The notes beneath the pieces are model-generated. The model was not told the DNA's origin. It saw only the letters and a program-made list of their open reading frames with translations, and did not search any database. 56,344 nt of DNA from Maricaulis parjimensis. GTDB lineage: Bacteria; Pseudomonadota; Alphaproteobacteria; Caulobacterales; Maricaulaceae. Positions within the stretch are counted from its first letter, which is position 1; each line of letters starts with the position of its first letter. The position numbers and the translations under genes were made by a program. Shown here piece after piece: positions 18,052 through 28,121 of this stretch. Location of the stretch: NCBI RefSeq assembly GCF_016817355.1, contig NZ_JADOTT010000002.1, positions 1-56,344 of the forward strand, written 5' to 3'.

Positions 18052-19911
18052 TTGACGACAACCGGTGCCGCTTCGAGCGATCAGGGCCCGATCCTCCAGG
18101 TTTCAGACTTGGCGGTGAATTTCAGCACACCCGATGGTGTCGTGAATGCTGTGAAGGGCGTGTCCCTGGAGATCAGCGCGGGCGAATGCCTGGCTGTTGT
18201 GGGTGAATCCGGTTCCGGCAAGAGCCAGACCTTCCTGGCGGCCATGGGCCTGCTGGCGTCCAACGGCAAGGCGGAGGGCTCGATCAAGTATCGCGGCCAG
18301 GAAATCCTCGGCCTCTCGCCCAAAAAGCTCAACACGGTGCGCGGCCGGAAGATGACGATGATCTTCCAGGATCCGCTGACCTCGCTGACCCCGCACATGC
18401 GGATCGGCGCCCAGATGGAAGAAGTCCTGGGCATCCACATGAAGCTCAAGGGCAAGGCGGCCGAGCAGCGCGCCCTGGAATGGCTCAACCGTGTACGCAT
18501 TCCCGAAGCCGCGCGCCGTCTCAACCAATTCCCGCACGAATTGTCCGGCGGCATGCGCCAGCGCGTCATGATCGCCATGTCCATGCTGTGCGAGCCCGAC
18601 CTGCTGATCTGCGACGAGCCGACCACGGCGCTGGATGTGACCGTGCAGGCGGAAGTCCTGGACATCATGGACGAGCTGAAGCGCGAGACCGGTGCGGCGC
18701 TGGCCCTGATCACCCATGATATGGGCGTGGTCGCCCGCATGGCGGACCGGGCCCAGGTGATGAAGAATGGCGTCTATGTCGAGGGCGGCAAGATCGAGGA
18801 TATCTTCACCGCACCCAAGGACGATTATACCCGCATGCTGCTGGACGCGATGCCGCGCCTGGACCAGCCGGACCGTCCGGGTCACACCCCGCTGCAGCCC
18901 GTGCCGGACGCCGAGACCGCTGATCCGCTGCTCAAGGTCGAGGATGTGAAAGTCCAGTTCCCGATCCGGGTCTCCGGCGGGTTCAAGCCGCAATTCAAGA
19001 CGCTGCGGGCCGTTGACGGGATCAGCTTTGATCTCAAGCCCGGCGAGACGCTGGGCGTGGTGGGGGAGTCCGGCTGTGGCAAATCCACCCTGGCCCGCGC
19101 CGTTCTGCGTCTCGTGCCGGCTGCTGCGGGAACCGTGTCCTGGATCGGCAAGGACCTGCTGGGCATGAAGTCGAACGAGCTGCGCAAATCCCGCGAGGAT
19201 TTGCAGATCGTATTCCAGGACCCGCTGGCCTCGCTCAATCCGCGCATGACTATCGGGGCCTCGATCGAGGAACCCATGCTGACCTTCCGCAAGTCGATGA
19301 AGAAGAAGGAACGCACCGAAGCGGTCCGCTCGATGATGGAAAAGGTCGGCCTCGACCCGAACATGATCAACCGCTATCCGCACGAACTCTCCGGTGGTCA
19401 GAACCAGCGTGTCGGCATTGCCCGCGCGATGATCCTGAACCCCAAACTCGTGATCTGCGACGAGGCGGTTTCGGCCCTCGACGTGTCGATCCAGGCCCAG
19501 ATCGTGCGCCTGCTGATCGAGCTCCAGCAAGAGCTGGACCTGTCCATGATCTTCATTTCCCACGACCTCTCGGTCGTGCGGGAAATCTCACACCGCGTGA
19601 TGGTGCTCTATCTTGGCCGCGTGGTGGAAATGGCTGATCGCGACCAGATCTATGAAGACGCCCGCCACCCCTATACCAAGGCGCTGATTTCTGCCGTGCC
19701 GGTGCCGGATCCCGCCATCGAGAAGGCCAAGGTCCGCATCAAGCTGGACGGGGAATTGCCCTCGCCGATGGATACGCGAGCCCAGCTGCGCTTCATGAAG
19801 TCCAAACTGGTCGATGATCCGGACGCCGAGCAATACCGGCCCGAGCTGATCGAGGTGGAGACCGGCCACTGGGTGGCCGAGCATGACCCGGTCGCTGAAG
19901 ACGCGGCCTGA
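18052..19911 (+). CDS. Fused dipeptide/oligopeptide ABC ATPase (OppD-OppF type)
   Basis: The protein (about 619 residues from TTG 18052) carries two complete nucleotide-binding domains, each with Walker A (GESGSGKS, then GESGCGKST), LSGG signatures and Walker B, with the C-terminal oligopeptide-transporter extension ([13 protein letters not shown]). TTG is preferred because GAGGAG lies 7 bases upstream; an in-frame ATG at 18016 has no such site. Fused forms occur in YejF/GsiA-like systems for peptide or glutathione uptake, but no permease or binding-protein genes are nearby. It must therefore work with membrane partners encoded elsewhere. Confidence 0.92.
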   Translation: MTTTGAASSDQGPILQVSDLAVNFSTPDGVVNAVKGVSLEISAGECLAVVGESGSGKSQTFLAAMGLLASNGKAEGSIKYRGQEILGLSPKKLNTVRGRKMTMIFQDPLTSLTPHMRIGAQMEEVLGIHMKLKGKAAEQRALEWLNRVRIPEAARRLNQFPHELSGGMRQRVMIAMSMLCEPDLLICDEPTTALDVTVQAEVLDIMDELKRETGAALALITHDMGVVARMADRAQVMKNGVYVEGGKIEDIFTAPKDDYTRMLLDAMPRLDQPDRPGHTPLQPVPDAETADPLLKVEDVKVQFPIRVSGGFKPQFKTLRAVDGISFDLKPGETLGVVGESGCGKSTLARAVLRLVPAAAGTVSWIGKDLLGMKSNELRKSREDLQIVFQDPLASLNPRMTIGASIEEPMLTFRKSMKKKERTEAVRSMMEKVGLDPNMINRYPHELSGGQNQRVGIARAMILNPKLVICDEAVSALDVSIQAQIVRLLIELQQELDLSMIFISHDLSVVREISHRVMVLYLGRVVEMADRDQIYEDARHPYTKALISAVPVPDPAIEKAKVRIKLDGELPSPMDTRAQLRFMKSKLVDDPDAEQYRPELIEVETGHWVAEHDPVAEDAA

Positions 19912-19995
19912 GGTAACGCAGTCCTTTCCGCTAATTTACTCGACACATGGCCATGCCCCGCTAGGTTCCAATGGGGATCGAAACGGGAGCTGTGA

Positions 19996-22863
19996 ATGAT
20001 TTTTCCGCGCGAGATGAAGTGGCTGGCCGCACCTGTGGCCGGTCTGGCCTTGCTGGGCCTGGCCGCCTGCCAACCGGCCGAGGCGCCTGAACCGGTCGCG
20101 GACTACAGTTTCGTTCACGAGGTTTCCGATCTGCCGGCCGATCCGGCGATCCGTTATGGCGAGCTGGAAAACGGGATGCGTTACGCCATCCTGGCCAACC
20201 AGACCCCGCCGAACACGGCGGCTGTGCGTCTGGTCTTCAATGTCGGTTCCATGGCCGAGGCCGATGATCAGCGTGGCCTGGCGCATTTCATCGAACACAT
20301 GGCCTTCAACGGTTCCACCGAAGTGCCCGAGGGCGAAATGGTGCCCCTGCTGGAGCGTTTCGGCCTGCAATTCGGTCCGGACACCAATGCCTTCACCGGT
20401 CGTGACACGGTCGGCTATCAGCTCGATATTCCCGAAGTGGACACCGAGACGGTGGACACAGCGCTCTTCCTGATGCGCCAGACGGCCAGCGAGCTGCTGA
20501 TGGACAGCGAGGCGATCGACCGCGAGCGCGGCGTCATCCTGTCGGAAGAACGCTTCCGCAATACGCCGATCCGCCGCTGGAACAATGCGCTCTGGCGCTT
20601 CCGCCTGCCGGACACGCTGATCGCCGACCGCGACGCCATCGGCACGGTTGAGGTGATCGAGACCGCCCAGCGTGAGCGCTTTGTCGACTATTACGAGAAT
20701 TACTACGTGCCCGAGCGCGCCATTCTGGTGGTGACCGGCGATATCGATCCGGACATGATCGAACCGAAAATCCGCGAAGGCTTTTCCAGCTGGACCTCGA
20801 TCGAGGATCCGCGCGGCGATCCCGATGTCGGCAGCTTCGATGCGGAACGCCCCATGTCGGTGGGCTATTTCAACGATCCGGAAATCTACACCATCTTTAC
20901 GGTGGACGTGATGCGGCCCCATGTGCCGCAGTTGGATACGGCCGCGGCCCGGTTCGAGAACAATCTCGCTTCGCTGGGCGACCGGATCCTGTCACGCCGT
21001 TTCGCCACGCTGACCAGTTCCGGCACCTCGCCGCTGATCCAGGCGTCGGCGGCCCATTCCACCGATTTCGAACTGGCGGACCGCGCCAGTGTCCTGGCTG
21101 TGGCCCGTCCCGACCAGTGGCGCGAAGCCGTCGCCAGCGTCGAGCAGGAATTGCGCCGGGCGCTGGAATACGGTTTCACCGAAGCCGAACTGGCCGAGCA
21201 ATTGGCCAATATGCACACCTCCCTGCGTGATGCGGCCGATCAGGCCGGTACCCGGACCAGCTCCGGCCTCGCCGACCAGATCTGGTCCAATTGGCGCCAG
21301 GACCAGGTCATGACGACGCCGGCCTCCATGCTGGAACGTTTCGAGGCGACGCTGGACGATGTCACGGTGGAAGCGGTGAATGCCGCCTTCCGCGAGCAAT
21401 GGGATGGTAGCGCACCGCTGCTCTTCCTGGCCTCGCCCCTGGCCTTGCCGGACGCGGAAACCGCGATCCGGGACGCCTGGGAGGTCAGTGCCCAGCAAGC
21501 GGTCACGCCGCCGGAGGAAAGCGGTGCGATCGAGTTTGCCTATACCGATTTCGGCCCGGCCGGTTCCGTGGTTGAGCGTGAGGCGGTTGAGGATCTCGGC
21601 CTGGTGCGCTTCCGGTTCGGCAATGGTGTGGCTGTGACCTTCAAACAGACCGATTTCGAGGATGGCACGGTGCGGATCCGGGTCGATTTCGGCCGTGGCG
21701 AACTTGAGCCGCGGGCTCAGGACGGCGTGGATATCATTGCCGGTTCCGTCTTCACCTCGGCCGGTCTGGGCGAGCACAGCCAGGACGAGCTTGGCCGGGT
21801 TCTGGCCGGACGCAATGTCGGCGCGGGCTTCGGCGTGGGGGATGACAGTTTCTCCTTCCAGGCCGGCACGACCCCATCGGATCTGCGTGTGCAGTTCGAC
21901 CTTTTGACCGCCTATCTCACCGATCCGGGCTGGCGCCAGGAAGGCCTGGACCAGTTCCGCGCCGTGATCCCGGAAATCCGCCGCAATCTCTACGCCTCGC
22001 CGAGCGGCGTGCTGCAGGCCGACGTCACCCGCATGATCCGGTCCGGTGATCCGCGCTATGGCCTGCCCGATGCGGAACAGGTTGCCGCGATCGACATGGA
22101 CGCGATCCGTGCCTTCCTGAGCCCGGCCCTGACCGAGGCCCCCATCGAGGTGACCGTGGTGGGCGATATCAGTGAAGAGGCGCTGATCGCCGCCATGGCA
22201 CCGACGCTGGGGGCGCTGCCGGCCCGCGCGGCAGACTGGCCGGACTATCCGGAAGCCCGCACCGTGCGCTTCCCGGACCCGGTCATCGAGCCGGTGGTCC
22301 TGCATCATAATGGTCCAGACTATCAGGCCATGGCCAATGTCTACTGGCCGACCTTTGACGACAGTGATGCGCATCGCACGCGCACCCTGTCCCTGCTGCG
22401 TGCCGTGTTCGACCTGAAACTGACCGAGCGTCTGCGCGAAGCGGAGGGCTTTACCTATTCCGCCTTCAACAATGACACCGCCTCGGAGGTTTATCCCGAT
22501 TACGGCTATCTCTATGTCGGGGCGGATGTCCGCGTGGAGAATGTCGACGCGACCTATGCGGCGATCGACGAGCTGGCGGCCGAACTGGCCAATGGCGGGA
22601 TTTCCGAAGACGAACTCCTGCGGGCCCGCCGCCCCCTGCTCGAACAGATCGAGAATGCCTTCGAGAGCAATGGCGCCTGGATGAGCTGGCTGGCCCAGTC
22701 CTGGGCACATCCGGAGCGGCTGGACCGTATCCGCGCCCTGACCGAAGACTATGAGACGATCACGCAGGAAGAATTGGTGGCCATGGCCGCAGAATACCTG
22801 CAGCCTGACACGAGCTGGCGGGTGACCATCCTGCCGCGCGAAGGTGACACGTCCGAGGAGTAG
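19996..22863 (+). CDS. M16 family zinc metallopeptidase, lipoprotein
   Basis: This 955-residue peptidase has a lipoprotein signal with LAAC (Cys25). The zinc motif HFIEH is at 97-101, followed by AFNGST as in PqqL/pitrilysin relatives. A second, non-catalytic M16 half follows. It is likely a periplasm-facing, lipid-anchored peptidase that digests peptides or misfolded fragments. GGGAG precedes the ATG. The FKBP-type isomerase gene begins 5 bases after its stop, so the two are almost certainly co-transcribed and may act together in envelope protein quality control (inference). Confidence 0.94.
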   Translation: MIFPREMKWLAAPVAGLALLGLAACQPAEAPEPVADYSFVHEVSDLPADPAIRYGELENGMRYAILANQTPPNTAAVRLVFNVGSMAEADDQRGLAHFIEHMAFNGSTEVPEGEMVPLLERFGLQFGPDTNAFTGRDTVGYQLDIPEVDTETVDTALFLMRQTASELLMDSEAIDRERGVILSEERFRNTPIRRWNNALWRFRLPDTLIADRDAIGTVEVIETAQRERFVDYYENYYVPERAILVVTGDIDPDMIEPKIREGFSSWTSIEDPRGDPDVGSFDAERPMSVGYFNDPEIYTIFTVDVMRPHVPQLDTAAARFENNLASLGDRILSRRFATLTSSGTSPLIQASAAHSTDFELADRASVLAVARPDQWREAVASVEQELRRALEYGFTEAELAEQLANMHTSLRDAADQAGTRTSSGLADQIWSNWRQDQVMTTPASMLERFEATLDDVTVEAVNAAFREQWDGSAPLLFLASPLALPDAETAIRDAWEVSAQQAVTPPEESGAIEFAYTDFGPAGSVVEREAVEDLGLVRFRFGNGVAVTFKQTDFEDGTVRIRVDFGRGELEPRAQDGVDIIAGSVFTSAGLGEHSQDELGRVLAGRNVGAGFGVGDDSFSFQAGTTPSDLRVQFDLLTAYLTDPGWRQEGLDQFRAVIPEIRRNLYASPSGVLQADVTRMIRSGDPRYGLPDAEQVAAIDMDAIRAFLSPALTEAPIEVTVVGDISEEALIAAMAPTLGALPARAADWPDYPEARTVRFPDPVIEPVVLHHNGPDYQAMANVYWPTFDDSDAHRTRTLSLLRAVFDLKLTERLREAEGFTYSAFNNDTASEVYPDYGYLYVGADVRVENVDATYAAIDELAAELANGGISEDELLRARRPLLEQIENAFESNGAWMSWLAQSWAHPERLDRIRALTEDYETITQEELVAMAAEYLQPDTSWRVTILPREGDTSEE

Positions 22864-22868
22864 AGCCT

Positions 22869-23462
22869 GTGAGACCGCAATTTGCCCTTCTGGCCGCTGT
22901 GCCGGCCCTGGCCCTTGTCGCCTGCAGCAGTGCGCCACCGGAAACCCCGGAAGAAATCCTGGCGGCGGCACGCCGCTGCAGTACGCCGGAGAGCACCGCC
23001 ATCCTGACGGTCGATGGTCCGGCTTCGAGCCGGGTCGGGGCTGCCAATACGGAAGCCTCCGAGGCCTATCTGGCCCAGATTCTTGAAGAGCGTTGCGTCT
23101 ATGAACTGCCGTCCGGCCTTATCATCCGGATCCGTCAGTCGGTGGATGAGGGACCCTCGCCGGAACGCGGCGATCTGGTCACCGTCCACTACACGGGACA
23201 ATTCCCCAATGGCGAAGTGTTCGACAGTTCGCGCACGCGCGGTGAGCCGGCGACCTTCCCCTCCGACCGTCTGATCGCGGGCTGGGTCGAGGCGCTTCCG
23301 CTGATGCGCGAAGGGGAAAGCTGGGAACTCTATATCCCGGGCAATCTGGCCTATGGCGCGCGCGGAACCGGTCCGATCGGGCCGAACCAGGCGCTGGTCT
23401 TCGAGCTGGAGCTGGTTGATCTGCCCGGCGTTGAAGATGACGCTGAGGACGGGGCGGAATAA
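22869..23462 (+). CDS. FKBP-type peptidyl-prolyl isomerase, lipoprotein
   Basis: This 197-residue protein starts with GTG, and has a lipoprotein signal ending LVAC (Cys19). The C-terminal half is an FKBP domain with VTVHYTGQFPNGEVFDSS, LIAGWVEALPLMREGESWELYIP and LAYGARG, which line the prolyl-binding pocket. The N-terminal half is a short linker that may support dimerisation, as in Mip/FkpA proteins. The enzyme speeds proline isomerisation in envelope proteins. It lies 5 bases downstream of the M16 lipoprotein gene. Confidence 0.93.
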   Translation: MRPQFALLAAVPALALVACSSAPPETPEEILAAARRCSTPESTAILTVDGPASSRVGAANTEASEAYLAQILEERCVYELPSGLIIRIRQSVDEGPSPERGDLVTVHYTGQFPNGEVFDSSRTRGEPATFPSDRLIAGWVEALPLMREGESWELYIPGNLAYGARGTGPIGPNQALVFELELVDLPGVEDDAEDGAE

Positions 23463-23471
23463 CCGCCTCGC

Positions 23472-25025
23472 CTAGCGCGAAATCCGCAGATTGGTCAGGT
23501 CCGAGGCGATCGTCTCAAAGGCCGATGTCAGGGCTTCGTTCGACGGCGAGTCGAAATACAGGCTCGGATGCGTGGCGCAGTCTTCCATCAGCTGCCGCGT
23601 CGAGGACGAAGAGACCTGGAAGGTGATCGTGTAAACGCGAATGCCCAGGGATTTGGCATAGTCGCAGGCCGCTTCGGTGCGCTCATTCAATTCACGGTTC
23701 AGCACATTGCCGCTGGAGCTGCGCACGCCCAGGCGTCCATCGGTGACGTAGCCATAGGCTTCATAGTCGGACATGAGGTTGGTGTTGCGACCGGACATGA
23801 CATTGTCGCCATCGGTCAGGATCACCATCGCCTTGATGACTTCGTCTTCATCCCAGCTGACGCCTTCGGTGAAGGGCATGCCCGGCGAAATCACGCGCAC
23901 GCCCCAACCAATTCCGTTCGGGATGTTCGTGGTGCCGCTGGCGTCCATGGCGTCGATCGCGTTCTGGACCGTGCGCTCATTCGTGGTCAGCGGCGTGATC
24001 GGCGTCGTGGTGCAGGAGCGGTTCGTGTAGCGGTTCTGGGCCGAAGCGCCGTCATATTTGGGCATGTAGACTAGGCGCTCACCGACACCACCTGACGTCT
24101 GGTCGTTCAGATAGGAATTGCTGAAACGCCCATTGTCCGGCTCGTCCGGCGAGAAATAGGGCACGAACAGGGTTTCCGGCCGGCTGTTGGACGGCGGCGT
24201 GTCGTCAATATCATAGGGGATGGCCCGGGCCTCGACACAGCCCTGCCAAGACGAGTTCCGGATCTGGTCGAACAGATCCCAGTGATTGATCTGGTATTCC
24301 TCGGTCGTGCAGGTGCGGCGCCAGCCCCAGCCGGTGCAGGTCTCCACCTCGACCGTATTGCCACCCCATTCGCCATGCTGCGGCGAGAGGGCATCCGGGT
24401 CGAGCCACCAGTCACGCTCATATTCCGTGCCGACATTCACGGTGGCCGCGAAGGGCACAAGGCCGATCTTCACATCACCGGTTTCATCGGCGGCGTCATA
24501 GAGGATCTCGGTCAACAGTTCGGCACTGTCGCGCAGGGAGCGGATCTTGGACCCGCCCATCGAGCCGGTATTGTCCAGCACCATGACGAGTTCCAGGCGG
24601 CTTCTGGCCCGCTGGACTTCGCTTTCCCAGTGCACGGTGATGTAGTCGATCCCCGCCAGGCCCAGCATGGTCGTACGCACGCGCGCGGCCCCGGACACCA
24701 TGACGCTGTCATTCTCGTCATCAATGATGACGGCGACATCGACCACCGTGCCCAGCTCACGGCCGGGATAATTGGCGGAAATGAAATTGTTCGCGATTTC
24801 CATCGCGTCTTCATTCGACAGCGATGTGTTCACGCCGACAGCCAGGGCTGCCGCATCCAGCGCCTGGGACAGGCGCGAGCGCGCATTCATGGCCTGGCTC
24901 AGATCCACAGCACCGCCGGACAACAGGGTCACCGGCAGCAGGGAGAGCGCAAAAATCATGGCAACATTGCCCCGGCGATTGCCGAGCATGTCCCCGAATT
25001 TCGAAACCAGCCGTTTGAAGGCCAT
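23472..25025 (-). CDS. TadG-like pilus assembly protein with vWA domain (copy 1)
   Basis: The 517-residue product has the TadE/TadG N-terminus: a short basic segment, RRGNVAMIFALSLLP and one membrane helix with a conserved motif that ends in AVDLSQAMNARSRLSQALDAAALA. A von Willebrand A domain follows, with the metal-site motif DNTGSMGGS and downstream ILTDGDN. TadG-type proteins are membrane-anchored components of Flp/Tad pilus machines and vWA domains often bind ligands. It is closely related to the next minus-strand gene (25122-26618), sharing almost every block, so the pair arose by duplication. Confidence 0.9.
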   Translation of the reverse strand: MAFKRLVSKFGDMLGNRRGNVAMIFALSLLPVTLLSGGAVDLSQAMNARSRLSQALDAAALAVGVNTSLSNEDAMEIANNFISANYPGRELGTVVDVAVIIDDENDSVMVSGAARVRTTMLGLAGIDYITVHWESEVQRARSRLELVMVLDNTGSMGGSKIRSLRDSAELLTEILYDAADETGDVKIGLVPFAATVNVGTEYERDWWLDPDALSPQHGEWGGNTVEVETCTGWGWRRTCTTEEYQINHWDLFDQIRNSSWQGCVEARAIPYDIDDTPPSNSRPETLFVPYFSPDEPDNGRFSNSYLNDQTSGGVGERLVYMPKYDGASAQNRYTNRSCTTTPITPLTTNERTVQNAIDAMDASGTTNIPNGIGWGVRVISPGMPFTEGVSWDEDEVIKAMVILTDGDNVMSGRNTNLMSDYEAYGYVTDGRLGVRSSSGNVLNRELNERTEAACDYAKSLGIRVYTITFQVSSSSTRQLMEDCATHPSLYFDSPSNEALTSAFETIASDLTNLRISR

Positions 25026-25121
25026 GGCAGAATCCCACCTCTAATCGGTAAAATTCTAGCGGATGTGCATTAAGGTCCCGTTATTTCGCAGGGTTTCCTT
25101 CCGGTTAACAGCGCGGGCGCT

Positions 25122-26618
25122 TTAGCGGGACAGGCGCAGATTGGTCAGATCGCCGGCGATCATCTCAAACGCCTCGCGCAGGGCCTCTTCCGACGGGCTG
25201 TCATAATACAGCCAGGGCGTGGTAGCGCAGTCGCGCATCATGTTGCGGGTCGTGTTCGACGAGACCTGGAAGGTGATCGTGTAGACGCGGATATCGAGGG
25301 ATTTTGCATAGTCGCAGGCGTCCGCCAGCCGGTCATCCAGCGCGTCGGCCAGCGTGGAGGAGCTCGACGAGACCACGCCCAGCCGCCCGTCCCGCGAATA
25401 GCCATAGCCGGAATAGTCGGAATAATTCTGGTTGGACCGACCGGTCATGACATTGTCGCCATCGGTCAGGATCACCATCGCCTTGATGGTCTCCTCATCA
25501 TCAAACGCCACGCCTTCGGTGAAGGGGGCTTGCGGGGAGAGGACGCGGATACCCCAGCTCACCCCGATCGGGATATTGGTCGTGCCGCTGGCAATCATGT
25601 TTCCGATCGCCGTGTCGATGGTCGTCCGGCGGTCCGTCAGAGGCGTGATGGGACGTGCGGAACAGCCCCAGTTCGGCCCGGCACCGCTGGCGCGTTCCCC
25701 GGGATATTTGGCACTGTTGCGCATGCGGGCGCGCTCGTCATACCCGCCCATCTGGTCATCCATATAGTCATTGGAGTAGGAGCCGCGATCGGATTCATCC
25801 GGTGCGAAATAGGGCAGGAAGAGGGTTTCCGGCCGCCCGGGATCGGGCAGCGTATCCTCGATATCATGCGGAATGGCACGGGCCTCGACACAGCCGCCCC
25901 AATCGCGGTTTCTCACGGCATCGAACATGTCCCAGCGATTGGCCGCCGGGGTGAAATTCTCGCTGTGCAGCGGGTTCAGCCCGTCCGGGTCCAGCCACCA
26001 TTCGCGCTCATACTGGGTGCCCACATTCACGGTGGAGGAAAAGGGTACCAGTCCGATATGGAGCCGGCCCGGGTCGGAGCTCTCGAACAGGATCTCGGTG
26101 AGCAGCTGGGCGGCATTGCGCAGGCTTTCGATCTTCGATCCGCCCATCGAGCCGGTATTGTCCAGCACCATGACGAGTTCCAGCGCACTGCGGGCCCGCT
26201 GGACCTCGCTCTCCCAGTGCACGGTCAATTCCTCGATCCCGATCAGGCCCAGAAAGAGCGTATCAACCGCGGCCTCGGCCTGGACGGTGACCCGGTCATT
26301 CACCCGGTCCTGCGTCACGGTGAGATTGCGAACCGAGCCGATCTCGCGGGCAGGATAGTTCGCCGTCACAAAATTGGTAGCGAGCACGGTGGCGCTCTCG
26401 GTGCTGATATCGGTCTGCACGCCGACGGCCAGGGCGGCAGCATCCAGTGCCTGGGACAGACGGGTGCGCGCATTCATGGCCTGGTTGAGATCCACGGCGC
26501 CACCGGCCAGGACCGCCAGGGCGACCAGGAGAAGCGAAAAGATCATCGCGACATTGCCCGAATGGTCGCGGGCAAAGCGGCGGATCAGCCTGTCGGCAAG
26601 GTGTGAAAGCGTGGGCAT
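25122..26618 (-). CDS. TadG-like pilus assembly protein with vWA domain (copy 2)
   Basis: This 498-residue paralogue of the preceding protein has the same TadE/G-type N-terminal helix (SGNVAMIFSLLLVALAVLA), the QAMNARTRLSQALDAAALAVG segment and the vWA motif DNTGSMGGS. Both copies share a cysteine-containing block (WGGCVEARAIPHDI here) not expected in a simple vWA domain. It lies upstream of copy 1 with about 96 bp between them and diverges from the plus-strand pseudopilin genes across 228 bp, so the two groups may be co-regulated. Confidence 0.9.
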   Translation of the reverse strand: MPTLSHLADRLIRRFARDHSGNVAMIFSLLLVALAVLAGGAVDLNQAMNARTRLSQALDAAALAVGVQTDISTESATVLATNFVTANYPAREIGSVRNLTVTQDRVNDRVTVQAEAAVDTLFLGLIGIEELTVHWESEVQRARSALELVMVLDNTGSMGGSKIESLRNAAQLLTEILFESSDPGRLHIGLVPFSSTVNVGTQYEREWWLDPDGLNPLHSENFTPAANRWDMFDAVRNRDWGGCVEARAIPHDIEDTLPDPGRPETLFLPYFAPDESDRGSYSNDYMDDQMGGYDERARMRNSAKYPGERASGAGPNWGCSARPITPLTDRRTTIDTAIGNMIASGTTNIPIGVSWGIRVLSPQAPFTEGVAFDDEETIKAMVILTDGDNVMTGRSNQNYSDYSGYGYSRDGRLGVVSSSSSTLADALDDRLADACDYAKSLDIRVYTITFQVSSNTTRNMMRDCATTPWLYYDSPSEEALREAFEMIAGDLTNLRLSR

Positions 26619-26846
26619 CCGGTTTCATTAAATTAAGCGGTCATTGCGCGGGATGCTCGCATGGGTTGGGCCGGGTCGCACCGGCAATCCATGGCTTGGG
26701 TAAAGGTCTGGATAACCGCCGAAAAACCCTCATGAAATCAATGCGTTAAAATCATTCTATTTTGATCTAAAACCCTTGAAATCTTTCCGAAAAATGGGCC
26801 TCCGGGTTTCACGTCCGGCGAAGGAATCAGCGCGATAATCCGGAGC
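26619..26846. promoter_or_regulatory. AT-rich divergent promoter region of the TadE/G cluster
   Basis: The 228 bp between the divergent Tad gene groups is clearly richer in A and T than its surroundings, especially 26725-26790. I see no unambiguous -35/-10 pair or strong palindrome, so promoters are inferred from gene orientation only. Confidence 0.4.
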
Positions 26847-28121
26847 ATGTTTCACCGGGTCGCCACCATGATCACCAACTGGCTCAAAAACCGCCGCGGC
26901 AATACCACCGTCGTTTTTGCCCTCTGCCTGCCCATCGTCATGGGCTGCGCCGGCCTCGGCGTGGAAGTGGGATTCTGGCAATACCGTCAACGCGAAGCCC
27001 AGACCGCTGCCGACCTGGCCGCCTATGCCGGCGCTGTCTCCCTGCGCAATCACGAACCGGTCACCCAGGCCCGCGAAGAAGCCGCCGCGGAGGCCCGGCT
27101 GCACGGTTTCATGGCAACTGCCGGTGTGATCAACGCCATGTCGCCGCCCCAGTCCGGCAACTACCAGGACAGCCGTTCCATGGAAGTCGTGCTGAGCCAG
27201 ACCCTGCCGCGTTTTTTCTCCTCGATCATCTCCCAGGAACCGCTGACCGTGTCGGTGCGCGCCGTGGCGACCTATCAGGAAGAAAGCGACGCCTGCCTGC
27301 TGGCTCTGAGCCCGGATGCCGGCGCGGCGATCGACCTGTTCGGCTCGTCCAATGTGGCGATGATTGCCTGCGAGATCATGTCCAACTCGATCGCGGAGGA
27401 TGCGGTGACCCTGCGCGGGTCCACCGAGGTGCTGACGCCCTGCATCAATTCGGTGGGCGGGTTCGATGTGAGTGGCAGCGCTGGCTATACGCTGACCGAT
27501 TGTCGCGAGGCGCGGGTCAATCTGCCGCGCGCGCAGGATCCCTATGAGGATGTGCCGCCGCCGACGCTGCCGTCCTCCTGTTCCAATATCAATGGCGGTG
27601 GCGGCGGCCCGAATGGCGGGCTGGTCACGGTCAGTGCCGGAGCCTCAGGCGTGAAGCGCTTCTGCAATGGTCTGAACCTGTCCGGCGATTACGAGTTCGA
27701 ACCGGGTGTCTATGTCATTGATGGCGGTGACTTCCGGATCGGTGCCCAGGCCAATGTCTATGGCGAGGGTGTGACCTTCTATTTCACCGACGGTGCCCGG
27801 GCGCGCTTCAATGGCGGCGCCACGGTTCAGCTTTCGGCGCCCAGCACCGGTGATTATGCCGGTCTCGTCTTCTTCGGGGATCGTGATGATTATGGTGTCG
27901 ATCATGTCTTCAACGGCACGGCCGATAGCTTGATCACGGGCGCTATCTACACGCCTGCCAGCGATATCAGCTTTCTGGGCGATTTCTCCGGCCAGGAAGG
28001 CTGCATGCAACTGGTCGGCTATACGGTCGAGATCGGCGGCAATGCCAATATCACGACCGACTGCACAGGCGTTGGCCTGACCTTCCCGAAAATCCCTGGC
28101 GATGTCCGCTTGGTGGAGTGA
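26847..28121 (+). CDS. TadG-like protein with possible beta-helix C-terminal domain
   Basis: The 424-residue protein starts with a TadE/G-type anchor (RRGNTTVVFALCLPIVMGCAGLGVEVG) and AQTAADLAAYAGA, then lacks a vWA domain. Its C-terminal part is Gly/Asn-rich with repeating short beta-like segments (FEPGVYVIDGGDFRIG, VTFYFTDGARARFNGG), suggesting a parallel beta-helix; this is inference. An alternative ATG lies at 26868. It overlaps the downstream TadE gene by 4 bases, so they are translated together. Confidence 0.85.
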   Translation: MFHRVATMITNWLKNRRGNTTVVFALCLPIVMGCAGLGVEVGFWQYRQREAQTAADLAAYAGAVSLRNHEPVTQAREEAAAEARLHGFMATAGVINAMSPPQSGNYQDSRSMEVVLSQTLPRFFSSIISQEPLTVSVRAVATYQEESDACLLALSPDAGAAIDLFGSSNVAMIACEIMSNSIAEDAVTLRGSTEVLTPCINSVGGFDVSGSAGYTLTDCREARVNLPRAQDPYEDVPPPTLPSSCSNINGGGGGPNGGLVTVSAGASGVKRFCNGLNLSGDYEFEPGVYVIDGGDFRIGAQANVYGEGVTFYFTDGARARFNGGATVQLSAPSTGDYAGLVFFGDRDDYGVDHVFNGTADSLITGAIYTPASDISFLGDFSGQEGCMQLVGYTVEIGGNANITTDCTGVGLTFPKIPGDVRLVE

